Below are positions 1 through 12,450 of a DNA stretch of 30,220 bases, in pieces. Positions within the stretch are counted from its first letter, which is position 1, and each line of letters begins with the position of its first letter. The notes beneath the pieces were generated by a model. It was not told the DNA's origin and ran no database searches. It saw nothing but the letters and a program-made list of their open reading frames with translations. The position numbers were made by a program, and so were the translations under genes. This stretch comes from Halocaridina rubra. Taxonomy: Eukaryota; Arthropoda; Malacostraca; Decapoda; Atyidae. Location of the stretch: assembly GCA_037179515.1 (NCBI GenBank), contig JAXCGZ010021473.1, forward strand, positions 15,001-45,220, written 5' to 3'.

Positions 1-731
1 TTCTAATAAGATGGTATGGTGTACACTATCAAAAGCTTTAGAAAGATCGAGTAGTAGTAGCAATGATATTTTCTTATTATCTATATTTTTGTATATTTCA
101 TCTGATATTTTCAATAAGGCAGTTTCAGTTGATAATTTTGGCCTGAAACCGTGTTGACTTTTTGCAATAAGTTTATTTTTTTCAAGAAACTCACTTAACT
201 GATTTGCAACAATCTTTTCAAGTATCTTTGATAAAATTGGTAGTAAAGAGATTGGTCTATAGTTAGAGACGTCGTCAGGATTTCCATTTTTAAAACCAGG
301 AATTACATGGGGATTTTTCCATAAATCTGGGTAAATATTGGTAACTATGGAAGTATTGATTATTACCGTCAGATAATAAGCTATTACAAATAATGAATCT
401 CTAATAAAACGAAAACAAATTCCATCTGATCCATATGCATTAGAGTCTTTCAGATTTTTTATTACTAAGATTACTGTATTACAATCTACTGTAGTAGGGT
501 TAAAGACATCATTACTTCTATTGAATGCACTATGTTCTTGAAGATTAACATTATTATTATTATTACTACCATCATCACTATTATCATTACCATTACTACC
601 ACCATCATTATTATTTACACCATTATCAACATTTCTATTATTATTACTACTACCATCATCATTATTATTACCACCATTACTATTATTGATTTCATTTATT
701 ATTTCTTTTTTTGTTTTTTCAAAGGTTTTTT
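1..731 (-). pseudogene. Reverse transcriptase part of ORF2, CR1/L2-like non-LTR retrotransposon (runs off the window)
   Basis: This is the N-terminal half of a reverse transcriptase, which would copy the element RNA into DNA at the target site. Read on the minus strand, codons stay open from about 768 down to 1. Landmarks in order are NPDDVSNYRPISLL (RT1), QHGFRPKLSTETAL (RT2a), and LLDLSKAFDSVHH (RT3, with the first catalytic Asp) at the window edge. The C-terminal half, including the YADD/FADD box, lies outside. This frame is offset by one from the endonuclease frame upstream. The offset is probably a one-base loss in the six-T run at 726-731 (A-run on the coding strand), so the copy is a pseudogene unless the run is a sequencing error. 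The sequence style (YRPISLL, KAFDSVHH) fits the CR1/L2/Jockey group; exact clade not determined. Confidence 0.9.
541..690 (-). repeat. Imperfect ATT/ACC/ATC trinucleotide tract inside ORF2
   Basis: About 50 codons of ATT, ACC, ATC and ACT triplets (plus strand) sit between the endonuclease and the reverse transcriptase. In the reverse transcriptase frame they contain no stop and encode a linker almost entirely of Asn, Asp, Gly and Ser. Because the unit is three bases, expansion lengthens the linker without breaking the frame. Confidence 0.85.
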
Positions 732-1997
732 CCCCACTTCAGCGAAAAAATTATTGAACTCTTCTGCTTTAGCACTTACATCTACCTCATCGGGTATACT
801 TGATATGTTACTACTTTTATTACAGTTATTGGAAAGCATGGTTTTAGCAATTTTCCATGTATCAGAGATATTGCCTTTAGCGTTTTGAAATTCATTTTTG
901 TAATACTGTTTCTTACTGTTACTTAATAATGATTTTACTTGTTTCTTATGCTCTGTAAACTTTTCTCTTAAAGGGATATTATCTCTTTGTAGTTTTACTT
1001 CATTTTGTAGTTTGTCTCTTTCTTTCATAATGTTTTTTATGTCATCTGTTATCCAAGGAGCGGGGGGACGAAATATTTCTCTTGTCACGAGTGGTGCACA
1101 TCGATCTATACATGATGATAAGACACTGGTTAAAATATTTACTTGTATATTAATATTATCGGTATATAGAATTTCATTTAATTTATGTACTTCATTCATA
1201 AGTAAACTACAAAGTAATTCTTGTGAATAATTTCTTAAGCATCTGAATGTTTTAAAGATTGGTTGTCTCTTTGGTTTGCGAATATTTAGGGACGTTACAA
1301 TTTCCTCGTGGTCTGCTATAGGGCTTGGCATTACGTCACACTTAGTTATCATATGTTTGGAGTTTGTTATTACTAGATCGATTTGGGAAACTGAAGTGGG
1401 AGTGATTCTAGTTGGTTTATATATAATCTGATCTAGATTTAAATTCTTAATAAGTCTACTCATTTTATTTTCTCTTTTTAGTTGATCATCATTAAAATCG
1501 CCATATATAAAAACTGGTTTGTTTTTTAAAATTATCTCCTTAAAAACGTCCAAAATATAGCTAAAAGAGGTTACCGAGGCTTTGGGGTGGCGGTACACGC
1601 AGCCTATGATAATAGAAGGAAACTTTTTATGTTGGACAGAGATCCATTTATCTTCCACTCCTTCGTGCTTCTCAGTTTCAAGATTTAGTTCAGTGGCCTT
1701 CAAATAATTTTTAACATGTAAACATACACCTCCACCTCTACCACTGTCATAGCGATAAATATTATATGAAGGAATATTAATAAATGCATTATTAATTGAC
1801 GGATACAGCCATGATTCGCTAATGCAAAGAACATCAATATTTTCTTGTACAAGCATATGTTCAATTTCTAGTATATGGGATAACAGGGATTGTGCATTTA
1901 TATGTACGACAGATAATCTATCATTATATTTACAAGTAACTTTCACATCGGCAGCAGTAACAGCAACAGCAGGAGACGAGGTATTACCATGTTTCAT
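699..1997 (-). pseudogene. Endonuclease part of ORF2, CR1/L2-like non-LTR retrotransposon
   Basis: An apurinic-type endonuclease domain that nicks target DNA for target-primed reverse transcription. Motifs in order: VVHINAQSLL (start of the fold, Asn), LCISESWL (catalytic Glu), GCVYRHP, FIYGDFND (catalytic Asp and Asn), IDLVITNS and PIADHEEI (the usual S-D-H is A-D-H here, with Asp and His kept). A linker follows, reaching EFNNFFAEVGK just before the frameshift; the frame then stops at 699-701. The frame stays open upstream to 2369, but codons there have a Thr-rich, non-protein-like composition because they overlap ORF1. I therefore favour the ATG at 1995-1997, which overlaps the ORF1 stop at 1984-1986. 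A start at the nearby upstream ATGs is also possible. Confidence 0.88.
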
Positions 1998-2379
1998 TGG
2001 GGTGGTATCCATAGTCATAGTTGTAGTTTCGACTGTGTGATTCTGCTGGGAATTCATCATTGTAGTGTGTTCTGGGGTTAGCCCATGGATCCTGGTGTCT
2101 GTACCTGCCGTTGGATGTGTAACGCTGGTTTGAGTACGTGCCGTGGTATGATCGGGCCTTCCCAAAGTTTGTATGCCTAGGTGAGTGTCTAGGGTTGTAA
2201 GAGCCATCACTCCAGGAGAAGTCTCTTGTGCGTGGACGGCGATAAGAGAGGTTTGTATCGTGTCTCTTTCTGTAGTCTCGTGTATAGGGGATTGTTCCAT
2301 TAGCTCTTTGCTGTTTATTTTGGTATGACTGTAGTTTGGGATATTTTGTAGAATACCCAGGTATATCAAAGTATAGACT
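1984..2379 (-). pseudogene. C-terminal fragment of ORF1 (Arg/Tyr/Asn-rich) of the same retrotransposon
   Basis: On the minus strand, in a different frame from the endonuclease, 131 codons are open and end at TAA (1984-1986). The residues are strikingly rich in Arg, Tyr, Asn, His and Ser (for example RSYHGTYSNQRYTSNGRYR and SRNYNYDYGYHPNETW), as in nucleic-acid-binding tails of ORF1/Gag-like proteins. The same DNA in the ORF2 frame gives an odd Thr/His-rich string, which supports this frame as the real one. The frame is cut at its 5' side by a stop at 2380-2382 inside a palindrome, so the element appears 5'-truncated there. Function is inferred from composition and position only; no zinc knuckle or RRM is visible. 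Confidence 0.65.
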
Positions 2380-2394
2380 CTATACTTTGATATA
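2362..2394. repeat. Perfect 15-bp inverted repeat with 3-bp spacer at the retrotransposon 5' junction
   Basis: Arms TATATCAAAGTATAG (2362-2376) and its exact complement (2380-2394) flank ACT. It lies exactly where the ORF1 reading frame is lost, so it probably marks the truncated 5' end of the insertion. Confidence 0.85.
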
Positions 2395-2571
2395 AATACA
2401 TACCCTCACCAACCATATCGACTACACAAATTAGGGTATACAAAATATCTTAAGGTTAGCACTCGTTAAGATGGTTTTGGAATCAAAATGTGTCGTTTCT
2501 GTGGTATAAATAAACAACTGAGTTCACCTTTTAGGCATGAATAAAAACTATAGTACTACTCGTGGCAGAGG

Positions 2572-2680
<109 letters not shown>

Positions 2681-2732
2681 AAGCAGTGCCTAAAGATGAT
2701 TAACTTCGAGTATCATATAGATTTTTCTGTAT

Positions 2733-2961
2733 ACTTATTTATATTTTTCGTAGTCGCCGTGGCTCAATCGGTAGCGTCTCCGACTCTGAGGCGTCAGGTC
2801 GAGGGTTCGCGCCCCGTCACGGTCTGAGGTTAGCAAGGGCTTGCACTCAGCGTAAGGATTACATCTTCCAAAACAAGTCCTTCGCAAGAAGGCAACCGTC
2901 CTAGCCCTTGGTAGATAAGGGAGTCCGTGACGTAAAACCGGAACACTTATTTATATTTTTC
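2733..2961 (+). mobile_element. tRNA-derived SINE, family 1, copy 1, with 17-bp target site duplication
   Basis: The element proper is 2750-2944 (195 bp). It is flanked by identical 17-bp duplications, ACTTATTTATATTTTTC, at 2733-2749 and 2945-2961. The head contains an RNA polymerase III A box (TGGCTCAATCGG, 2760-2771) and B box (GGTTCGCGCCC, 2804-2814). The body has nested inverted repeats: CGTCACGG 2815-2822 with CCGTGACG 2925-2932, and CAAGGGCT 2834-2841 with AGCCCTTG 2903-2910. Inside them is a hairpin CCTTC-GCAA-GAAGG (2879-2892). It ends in TAAAACCGGAAC rather than a poly-A tail. The perfect duplication implies a fairly recent LINE-driven insertion. Two related units are at 3974 and 26539. 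The parental tRNA is not clear to me. Confidence 0.93.
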
Positions 2962-3471
<510 letters not shown>

Positions 3472-3604
3472 GAGAGTTATCTGGAAGAAAATAACTTTCA
3501 CTCTAACGCAATCTCTTTACATATTGACGACCATTATCGGTCAATTATACTTTATCACGAGCCCCCACGACACACTTTTCCTTTTACTTAGCCCACCATG
3601 AATC

Positions 3605-3606
<2 letters not shown>

Positions 3607-3703
<97 letters not shown>

Positions 3704-3736
3704 TGCGTGTGTGCGCGCGAGAGAGAGAAAGAGAGC
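3607..3736. repeat. (GA)46 microsatellite with degenerate GT/GC/GA tail
   Basis: Pure GA to 3698, then a mixed stretch (GTGTGTGCGCGCGAGAGAG) that could form Z-DNA at the GC/GT part. Confidence 0.95.
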
Positions 3737-3879
3737 TAAATATTTAAAACGTTTCATTTATCGAATATTTTTCAGTCATATATACAAGAAAAACGGTTAT
3801 ACTAATATGTATTAAGTTTTAGTCTTATAAAACTTAGGTGATGTCACTGTTCATGGGTCCCATACATTTATTTTACAAG

Positions 3880-3882
<3 letters not shown>

Positions 3883-3941
<59 letters not shown>
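3883..3941. repeat. (AT)29 microsatellite
   Basis: Pure AT dinucleotides just upstream of the chimeric SINE. Confidence 0.97.
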
Positions 3942-3944
<3 letters not shown>

Positions 3945-3973
3945 TATATTAAATACACTGCTTTAATGCCTAT

Positions 3974-4186
3974 GTAGTCTCCGTGGCTCAAGCGGTAGCG
4001 TCCGCGACTCTGAGGCGGCAGGTCGAGGATTCGCGCCCCGTCACGGACTGAGGTTAGTAAGGGCATACACTCAGGGTAACGATTACATCTGCCAAAACAA
4101 GTCCTTTGCAAGAAGGCAACCGACCAGGACTTAGTAATCATAAGTCCTAGGTTCGAGTCCCGGTCGGGGTAAAAAAATGATTCATG
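3974..4186 (+). mobile_element. Chimeric SINE: family 1 head joined to the 3' half of a second tRNA-like SINE
   Basis: 3974 to about 4122 matches family 1: A-box region TGGCTCAAGCGG, B-box region GGATTCGCGCC, TAAGGGC at 4058-4064, and hairpin CCTTT-GCAA-GAAGG at 4103-4116. Where the family 1 tail should follow, the sequence switches at about 4123-4128 to the 3' half of the tRNA-like unit found at 4402-4459, including its own B box GGTTCGAGTCC (4150-4160), GGTCGGGG and a seven-A run. The 59-bp shared part differs at only about three positions. The head is therefore intact but the body's 3' stem partners are absent. No clear target duplication flanks it. Template switching between two SINE RNAs is my preferred origin; nested insertion or recombination would also do. 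Confidence 0.8.
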
Positions 4187-4373
4187 TTTTCACATATGTA
4201 ATGTGCTTAATTGGTTATTTCATGGCCCGAATGAGATTGGGAATTGAATTAAATGCTAAAATGAAGCCACGAGGGAGGTTGGGGAATCTGTAATATGAAC
4301 ATAGTGGCATTCAGTTAGAATGCGTTCATTCCTAAGTATAGCAGATATAAGCTATAAGGTTGGATTCTTTTTA

Positions 4374-5646
<1,273 letters not shown>

Positions 5647-5690
5647 AAAAAAAAAAAAAAAAAAAAAAAATGGGGTAGATACAAGCCGAG

Positions 5691-5732
<42 letters not shown>
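5647..5732. repeat. A24 run followed by (CT)20 microsatellite
   Basis: A 24-base poly-A (5647-5670) is followed after 22 bases by pure CT (5693-5732). The poly-A could be an old retroposon tail, but no recognisable body precedes it. Confidence 0.95.
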
Positions 5733-5733
<1 letters not shown>

Positions 5734-5784
5734 AAAGAACCCATGCAATAACTCAACATTTATCATACAATATAAAGAAATGTT

Positions 5785-5909
<125 letters not shown>

Positions 5910-6108
5910 GCCTTTCAACGCTAGAGACGAGAGAAGCCAAGATGAATCTTACGTATAAGCTACAATTAAAACAGCTTTTGTTAATAGAGCCATAGCTAAT
6001 CTGCACACGATACCGCTAGTTATATTAATGTTACACATTCAAAGCCCATTTGTGTCATGCACCAATTATACAAATATATATCTCGGGTATAAGATATGGT
6101 AGCTAGAT

Positions 6109-6239
<131 letters not shown>

Positions 6240-7544
6240 GGGATAAGAAAAAAAGGGGTAGCGTAATTCCCTGGAAAACATCATTGGATATGTATGAAAG
6301 TCAGTAGTGGAATAGTATCTTCACAAGTTCGGGCTTCCATACGAGCAAATATATTCATTTTGTAACTTATTAAAAAACACATTTATCATTATAACATTTT
6401 GCAAGTCCCCCCTAAAATTCTTCTCACATACAGCACCTAACACAATCGTAACCACGTTTTCATCAGCCCCAATGCGAAGATAAAATAGAGAACAAAAGCA
6501 ATAGGCGTGTGCTTGTCTGAGATATTAGTGGGAGAACAACTAAGGCATTTGCCTTTCCCAAGAGTAATATTGGGAAAGAAAATAGGCGAGACATTTGGAG
6601 AGTCCACTTCAACCTTGCGGGTTATTTTGATTATGTGGGGAAAGACCACACCAGCAACGCTTGCTGAATCAATAACGGAGACACGACCGATTATACGCTG
6701 TAGTAAAGGCGAGGCAGACGTGAAGAAAAAGAATGAAGAACGGAAATTCAGAATAAAAGGAAGGGGTAAAAACAGAAAAAAACATTTTTAAAGAAGTACG
6801 AATTTCATGAAGTTCGATTGACAGTAGAATGCAGAGGTGAAGAATAGAAACCAACTACAATTTTCCCGAAAGGTGAGTATAAACAATGAAGGTTTTTGGA
6901 AGCAATACCTAATGGAACCCATGAACCCTATCATTGTATTACTAAAATACGACATTTATTTTAAAGAGTATACTGCTTGAAATCGCTTCAGACATTTTCA
7001 AGATATTTTTCAAGTAGGAAAATATGCAGGCTAGATTATAGATTTCCATCTATGTAATGAATTAGCCTACTTATCCTACGTGTAGTAGTCAATGAGCAGG
7101 TGATCTAATGTTAAACGTATAAGAATTTTACGATTTTTTCCACTAGCGGGTACCTTTGTACTACGTGCAAGTGGTGTTATCTGAACGAATACTCTGTTCG
7201 TGGGTTTCCGTTTCCTTACTGCAACTACTAGTAGTAGTAGCAGTAGCAAACAAAAAAAATAACCACACGTTTGTAGCCAGTCAAATTCTCACTCCCACCC
7301 GGGTTTTGTGACACTTCTTGTTAGAGCGTGCGTGTGTATTTTTGGCCGTGAATGTAAGCATATATCTGCACAAAGTTTACATGATGCGTTTGCATTCAAA
7401 ATGAATCTAAATGATAAAACTCCACTGATATGGTTTGTGTATAAAACTTCAAAACGGGAAGCGACACACAAAAAGACCCAAAAATATCCTTCTTTGAATA
7501 AGGATATAACTACCAGTCTCGATCTAAAGTGTCACTGCAGAGCA
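6240..7544. other. Anonymous region, no gene recognised
   Basis: Both strands carry only short open frames; the largest are 94 codons (6507-6791, plus) and 70 codons (6437-6649, minus), with no recognisable motif. A donor-like AAAGGTGAGTATAA sits near 6870, but the 94-codon frame has already stopped at 6791, so I do not link them. A short CTAGTAGTAGTAG-type repeat lies near 7228-7246. Confidence 0.5.
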
Positions 7545-7621
<77 letters not shown>

Positions 7622-7637
7622 TAATAGTAATAATAAC

Positions 7638-7696
<59 letters not shown>

Positions 7697-7698
7697 GA

Positions 7699-7760
<62 letters not shown>
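7545..7760. repeat. Compound trinucleotide array: AAT block, ATT block, AAT block
   Basis: AAT units at 7545-7617 (then slightly degenerate), the complementary ATT units at 7638-7696, and AAT units again at 7698-7760. Neighbouring blocks are inverted relative to each other, so the middle block can pair with either flank and extrude a cruciform. Poly-Asn, poly-Tyr and poly-Ile frames across it are artefacts. Confidence 0.97.
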
Positions 7761-8873
<1,113 letters not shown>

Positions 8874-8996
8874 CAGGATGTAAGGAAATACTTTTTCAGT
8901 GTAAGAGTAGTTGATAACTGGAATTCGCTAAGCGAGGAGGTAGTTAATGCTATCTCAATCCATAAATTTAAAGACAGGTATGATAAGTATCACTAA
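8874..8996 (+). pseudogene. C-terminal end of a CR1/L2/Jockey-type reverse transcriptase ORF
   Basis: Forty codons ending in TAA (8994-8996) read QDVRKYFFSVRVVDNWNSLS followed by EEVVNAISIHKFKDRYDKYH. The pattern FF-x-x-RVV-x-x-WNxLxEEVVxAxSxxxFKxRxDK is the characteristic last block of ORF2 in CR1, L2 and related non-LTR retrotransposons. This block has no stop or frameshift, but everything upstream of it is missing, so the copy is a strongly 5'-truncated insertion. It lies on the opposite strand from the 1-2394 element; since that element's 3' end is outside the window I cannot tell whether they are one family. Confidence 0.85.
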
Positions 8997-9188
<192 letters not shown>

Positions 9189-9868
9189 CGTCATACACAA
9201 AACTGCACTGGGGGAATGAACTGGATCTATAATGTACTATAATTCATTATTACCAGTGTATTACCACCACCCCTACGAAGAAGAAAACTAATATTACCGA
9301 CAAGACAGTATGGAAACCATTGATCCACTTTAGCAACCCCTAATGAGAGATGCAGAAAAAGAAGAGCTGGAAGCAAGTGAGGTCAGAATCATTAGAGAAG
9401 ATGTGACGGTTTTAGTGAGGCAGTTCTCACCACGTGTGACTGAACCAAACGATAATGCATACATAGCCGGGTTGTTTAATGATTTAAATCGATTTAGATC
9501 AGTGTAAAAAACCATGATTTAAGTCAAAATTAATTCTTTACAAAATATAATAGTATGTCTAATTCCAATTAGTTAACAATACAAATATGCAAAGTACTTT
9601 TGCGGTAATTCTACTCCTTGGTAATGATTTAGCTATGTAGGGGGTCCCCCTCTGACGTCATTCCAAGTTACGTCGGATGCCAATAAATAATGAATAAATT
9701 TTTAATAAATTAATTTTTCGACCTACCTGGCTGGTGAGGTAAATTCACACCGCGCACGATGAACAGTTTGTGAGTACGGTGACCAAACACACAGCTAGCA
9801 GCGCAGCTGTACTCGTATATATAAAGTTAATGACTTTATTTGTTTATGTATTTGGTTATATTGAAGGA

Positions 9869-10057
9869 TTATAAAAATACCAAACATAGCCTCATATATA
9901 ATTTTATTCTCGATTGAATAACATGATCAATCAAAAATTGTACAGTATATTTCCTCATTCCATTGCTCAGTTTTCCATGAATCTCACTCTGGGCCATAAC
10001 AATCCATAACCAGTAACAGAACACCAATAACAAAACCCAAAATTTTTGGTTTGGCAT
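9869..10057 (-). CDS. Small open frame with a signal-peptide-like N-terminus (doubtful)
   Basis: Sixty-two codons from ATG (10055-10057) to a stop at 9869. The first 22 residues (MPNQKFWVLLLVFCYWLWIVMA) are hydrophobic with a small residue before Gln-23, resembling a secretory signal; the remaining 40 residues are not recognised and have few cysteines. There is no identifiable promoter, polyadenylation or intron context, and AT-rich DNA often yields such hydrophobic frames. Recorded as a candidate only. Confidence 0.15.
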   Translation of the reverse strand: MPNQKFWVLLLVFCYWLWIVMAQSEIHGKLSNGMRKYTVQFLIDHVIQSRIKLYMRLCLVFL

Positions 10058-10783
10058 TATATAATATCAGTATGTAGTTACTGAAAAGGGAACTACATGC
10101 ATTAATTATATGTTAACCCTATAAACAGTAATTTATAATTTAGAGACCCACAAGAGCATGAAATTGGTATTAATTTTACCATACTACGATGGGATATTTT
10201 TCAGTATTATAATAATGATTACAATTAGTACATTTATTACTTGTTTTTCATTAGTGTTAGCAAATGCATTGAATTATATTGTAAACATATATAATGTCTT
10301 AATACTGTGAGAAGGGATATTATCTAATAAAATATATGATCTGAATTGTTTGACGTATGTTGTAAGTTACATCGCCAAGTAGGCCTTTTCAAACACATTC
10401 CATCATAAATCTATTCCTCTTTCGGTGCCCAAACAAAACACACACAAAATTAAAACACGATATCGTATTTAGAATTATTTCACAATATATATGGTTTAGA
10501 ACCCTATGGTAGATAATATCAAGCAGTGGGATTATGTTTTTCCATATGGGGAAATACACGCTTTCCGTGCATAGGCTATGCTTTGCTAGATTTATTTCAA
10601 ATCACCTTCATAAGTAGTGTTGTACTTGAATGTATATTACATGGATACATTATACTGTTCCTGTACATTTGAAAAGTGGGGGGTTGCTATTTCTTGAATT
10701 CGGAAGTTATCGTAAGGTAATATTTGTCATTGTGGGTTCATCACGTTGGCTAAGAGGACCTCAACTTTTGTGTCAATACTTAC

Positions 10784-10817
10784 CAGCTCCATCTAAACAT
10801 TCATTTTCGTCACTCAT
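10784..10817 (-). other. Possible mini first exon: ATG plus strong splice donor (doubtful)
   Basis: On the minus strand ATG AGT GAC GAA begins MSDENECLDGA and runs directly into GCTG|GTAAGT, a near-ideal splice donor. The same four N-terminal residues (MSDE) with similar upstream bases begin the BED-finger frame at 11618 on the other strand. This could be chance. Confidence 0.15.
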
Positions 10818-11617
10818 AATAATATTCTATACTCTTTTCTCACTCATAACGAGCTAAAAATGTTTCAGAAAAATAAACCTAGGATACTGAGCGATAACAC
10901 CACCGAGGTGCACTCCATAGGCCGTGACGCAATTGCTTGAACTGAACTGGTACACAGTAACGATATTCTTTTTCGTTTTGTCACACGTCGTAGGGGCTTT
11001 TTATCAACGGTTCTAAGTAAATACTCTCACCACTATCACTCGGAAATGTAAGCTAAAACTACGATGGTATTAACTACTAGGATGAGATGAAATAATTTGT
11101 TATAGTTATTATATTCCAAGGTTCTGCGAGACATGATATCTTTTTTGAAACTCTGTTCCTCGTATTTTACACTAAGCGTAAAGTAATATATGTGAATCAC
11201 TCTCTTTAAAGTGTTTTGCCCCAGTCTTTTTTCACGGCAGCCAATGCTGTTTTTTTCCTGGGTTTCTGGGTTTTTATTTTTAAAATAGCTCATTTTCTGT
11301 TTTTTTTTTCATACATCATTTCATATCAATAAAATCTGAAAATAAATCAGATAAATATAAATGCTTAAAATAATTTCCAAACATTCTGTGGTGAAAGAGC
11401 TTTTTATAGCCCAGTCGTCAACTGAACATGTATGTACCGTATACAAAATTCAAATAAGTTCGATTGACGACTCTCGTTAGGTAACGGTAGCAATTAGTAT
11501 GCTTACTCAGTGAATTCAGGAAGTTCAGTTCGCAAGTTAGTGCTGCAGTTACTGTTGGACTCGAAGGCTGTCCTTTTTGTGGAGGCTATGTTTTCCGGTT
11601 TATTGTGTTCTATCATA

Positions 11618-11938
11618 ATGAGTGACGAAATGCAAGGCGAATCTTCCAATAAGAAAAGGAAATGGTATGTGCAGTCATTTAAGGAAGAATGGTTGCAAGA
11701 TCGGAATTGAAGGATTGGTTTCAGCAAGATAAAAATGATGAAGAAGCCAGCTACTGCAAGTGCTGCAAAGTTAAGCTAAAGAGTGCAAATAAATCCATGC
11801 CTCTGAAACACAAATCTCCTGTGAAACATAAGAAATGTTTTGATGTGTCCAAGTCTACAGTTCGGTTCATTGAGAAACAGAAATCAACAGAATGTGAGAC
11901 TCCGAGGAGGAATTATTGTTGTGATCCGCATATAAAAA
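11618..11938 (+). pseudogene. BED-type zinc-finger exon of a hAT-like transposase or derived gene, frameshifted
   Basis: From ATG 11618 the frame reads MSDEMQGESSNKKRKWYVQS and then FKEEWLQDR, and stops at 11708-11710. Shifting one base near 11700-11706 continues it as ELKDWFQQDKNDEEASYCKC with CKVKLK and PLKHKSPVKHKK. The pattern (RKW)xxxFxxEWLxD...W, then C-x2-C-x14-H-x5-H, is the DNA-binding finger at the N-terminus of many hAT/ZBED-type transposases and genes derived from them. The second frame reaches GTAAGT at 11939-11944, a good splice donor, so this may be a first coding exon; no downstream exon is recognised. One frameshift suggests a dead copy or a sequencing error. It is not visibly part of the hAT element at 19211. 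Confidence 0.6.
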
Positions 11939-11969
11939 GTAAGTAGAATACTATTATATTTTAATTTCA

Positions 11970-11973
<4 letters not shown>

Positions 11974-12052
<79 letters not shown>

Positions 12053-12057
12053 GGGGG
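11974..12057. repeat. (AT)n microsatellite ending in a G run
   Basis: AT dinucleotides with one phase slip near 12009, followed by seven G residues (12051-12057). Confidence 0.94.
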
Positions 12058-12369
12058 AACCTGCTCTGGGGCTTTTCTGAAAATCTCATTGGCAGCCCTA
12101 CTCATACCATAATTAGCCATACTATGCATGGGCGAAGAGGGGTGGGAGTTGAGTCTTTATAATAGACGTCATTACCAAGCATATTAAAGTATTTACACTG
12201 CGTTATAGCGTTATTATGTATGCTTAAAGCCCATTGGCGTTCATTTGGGATTCATAATGACATTCATTGATAACACTCAAATGAATTTTTGTTTGTTTGT
12301 TTGTTATGGTATTACTTTTTAATTCTCTATTCGCTAATGACTTCATTATAGGAGGTACTTGTTGGTGGT

Positions 12370-12372
<3 letters not shown>
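12058..12372. other. Anonymous spacer
   Basis: Contains a short (TTTG)4 run near 12287-12304, like the tail of the SINE at 12673, but no SINE body precedes it. Confidence 0.5.

Positions 12373-12446
<74 letters not shown>
12373..12446. repeat. (AT)37 microsatellite
   Basis: Pure AT dinucleotides. 12447-12672 after it is unremarkable. Confidence 0.97.

Positions 12447-12450
<4 letters not shown>

Larger units (their letters stand above)
9189..11617. other. Long anonymous AT-rich region
   Basis: No repeat family or gene recognised except the weak items listed separately. Noted: a small plus-strand frame at 9343-9507 (54 codons, no match), palindromic GATTTAAATCGATTTAGATC near 9479-9498, AGGGGGTCCCCCT near 9639, a TATA-like GTATATATAAAG near 9815-9826 with no evident transcript, and a T-rich run near 11300. 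Confidence 0.45.

Noticed and set aside
532..888. Plus-strand Ile/Thr-rich frame of 118 codons
   Set aside because: Antisense of the microsatellite linker and endonuclease tail of the minus-strand retrotransposon.
2487..2543. Short plus-strand frame MCRFCGINKQLSSPFRHE
   Set aside because: Eighteen codons with no family match or context; most likely chance.
5647..5670. Poly-A tail of a processed pseudogene
   Set aside because: No recognisable gene body precedes it and no target duplication is visible.
6507..6880. Coding exon 6507-6791 with splice donor near 6870
   Set aside because: The frame stops about 80 bases before the donor, and no family is recognised.
9479..9530. hAT-type terminal repeat (CAGTGTAAAAAACC with GATTTAAATC motifs)
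   Set aside because: I could find no matching inverted end or target duplication nearby.
9815..9826. TATA box (GTATATATAAAG) as a promoter
   Set aside because: Such strings are expected by chance in AT-rich DNA, and no open frame or initiator context follows.
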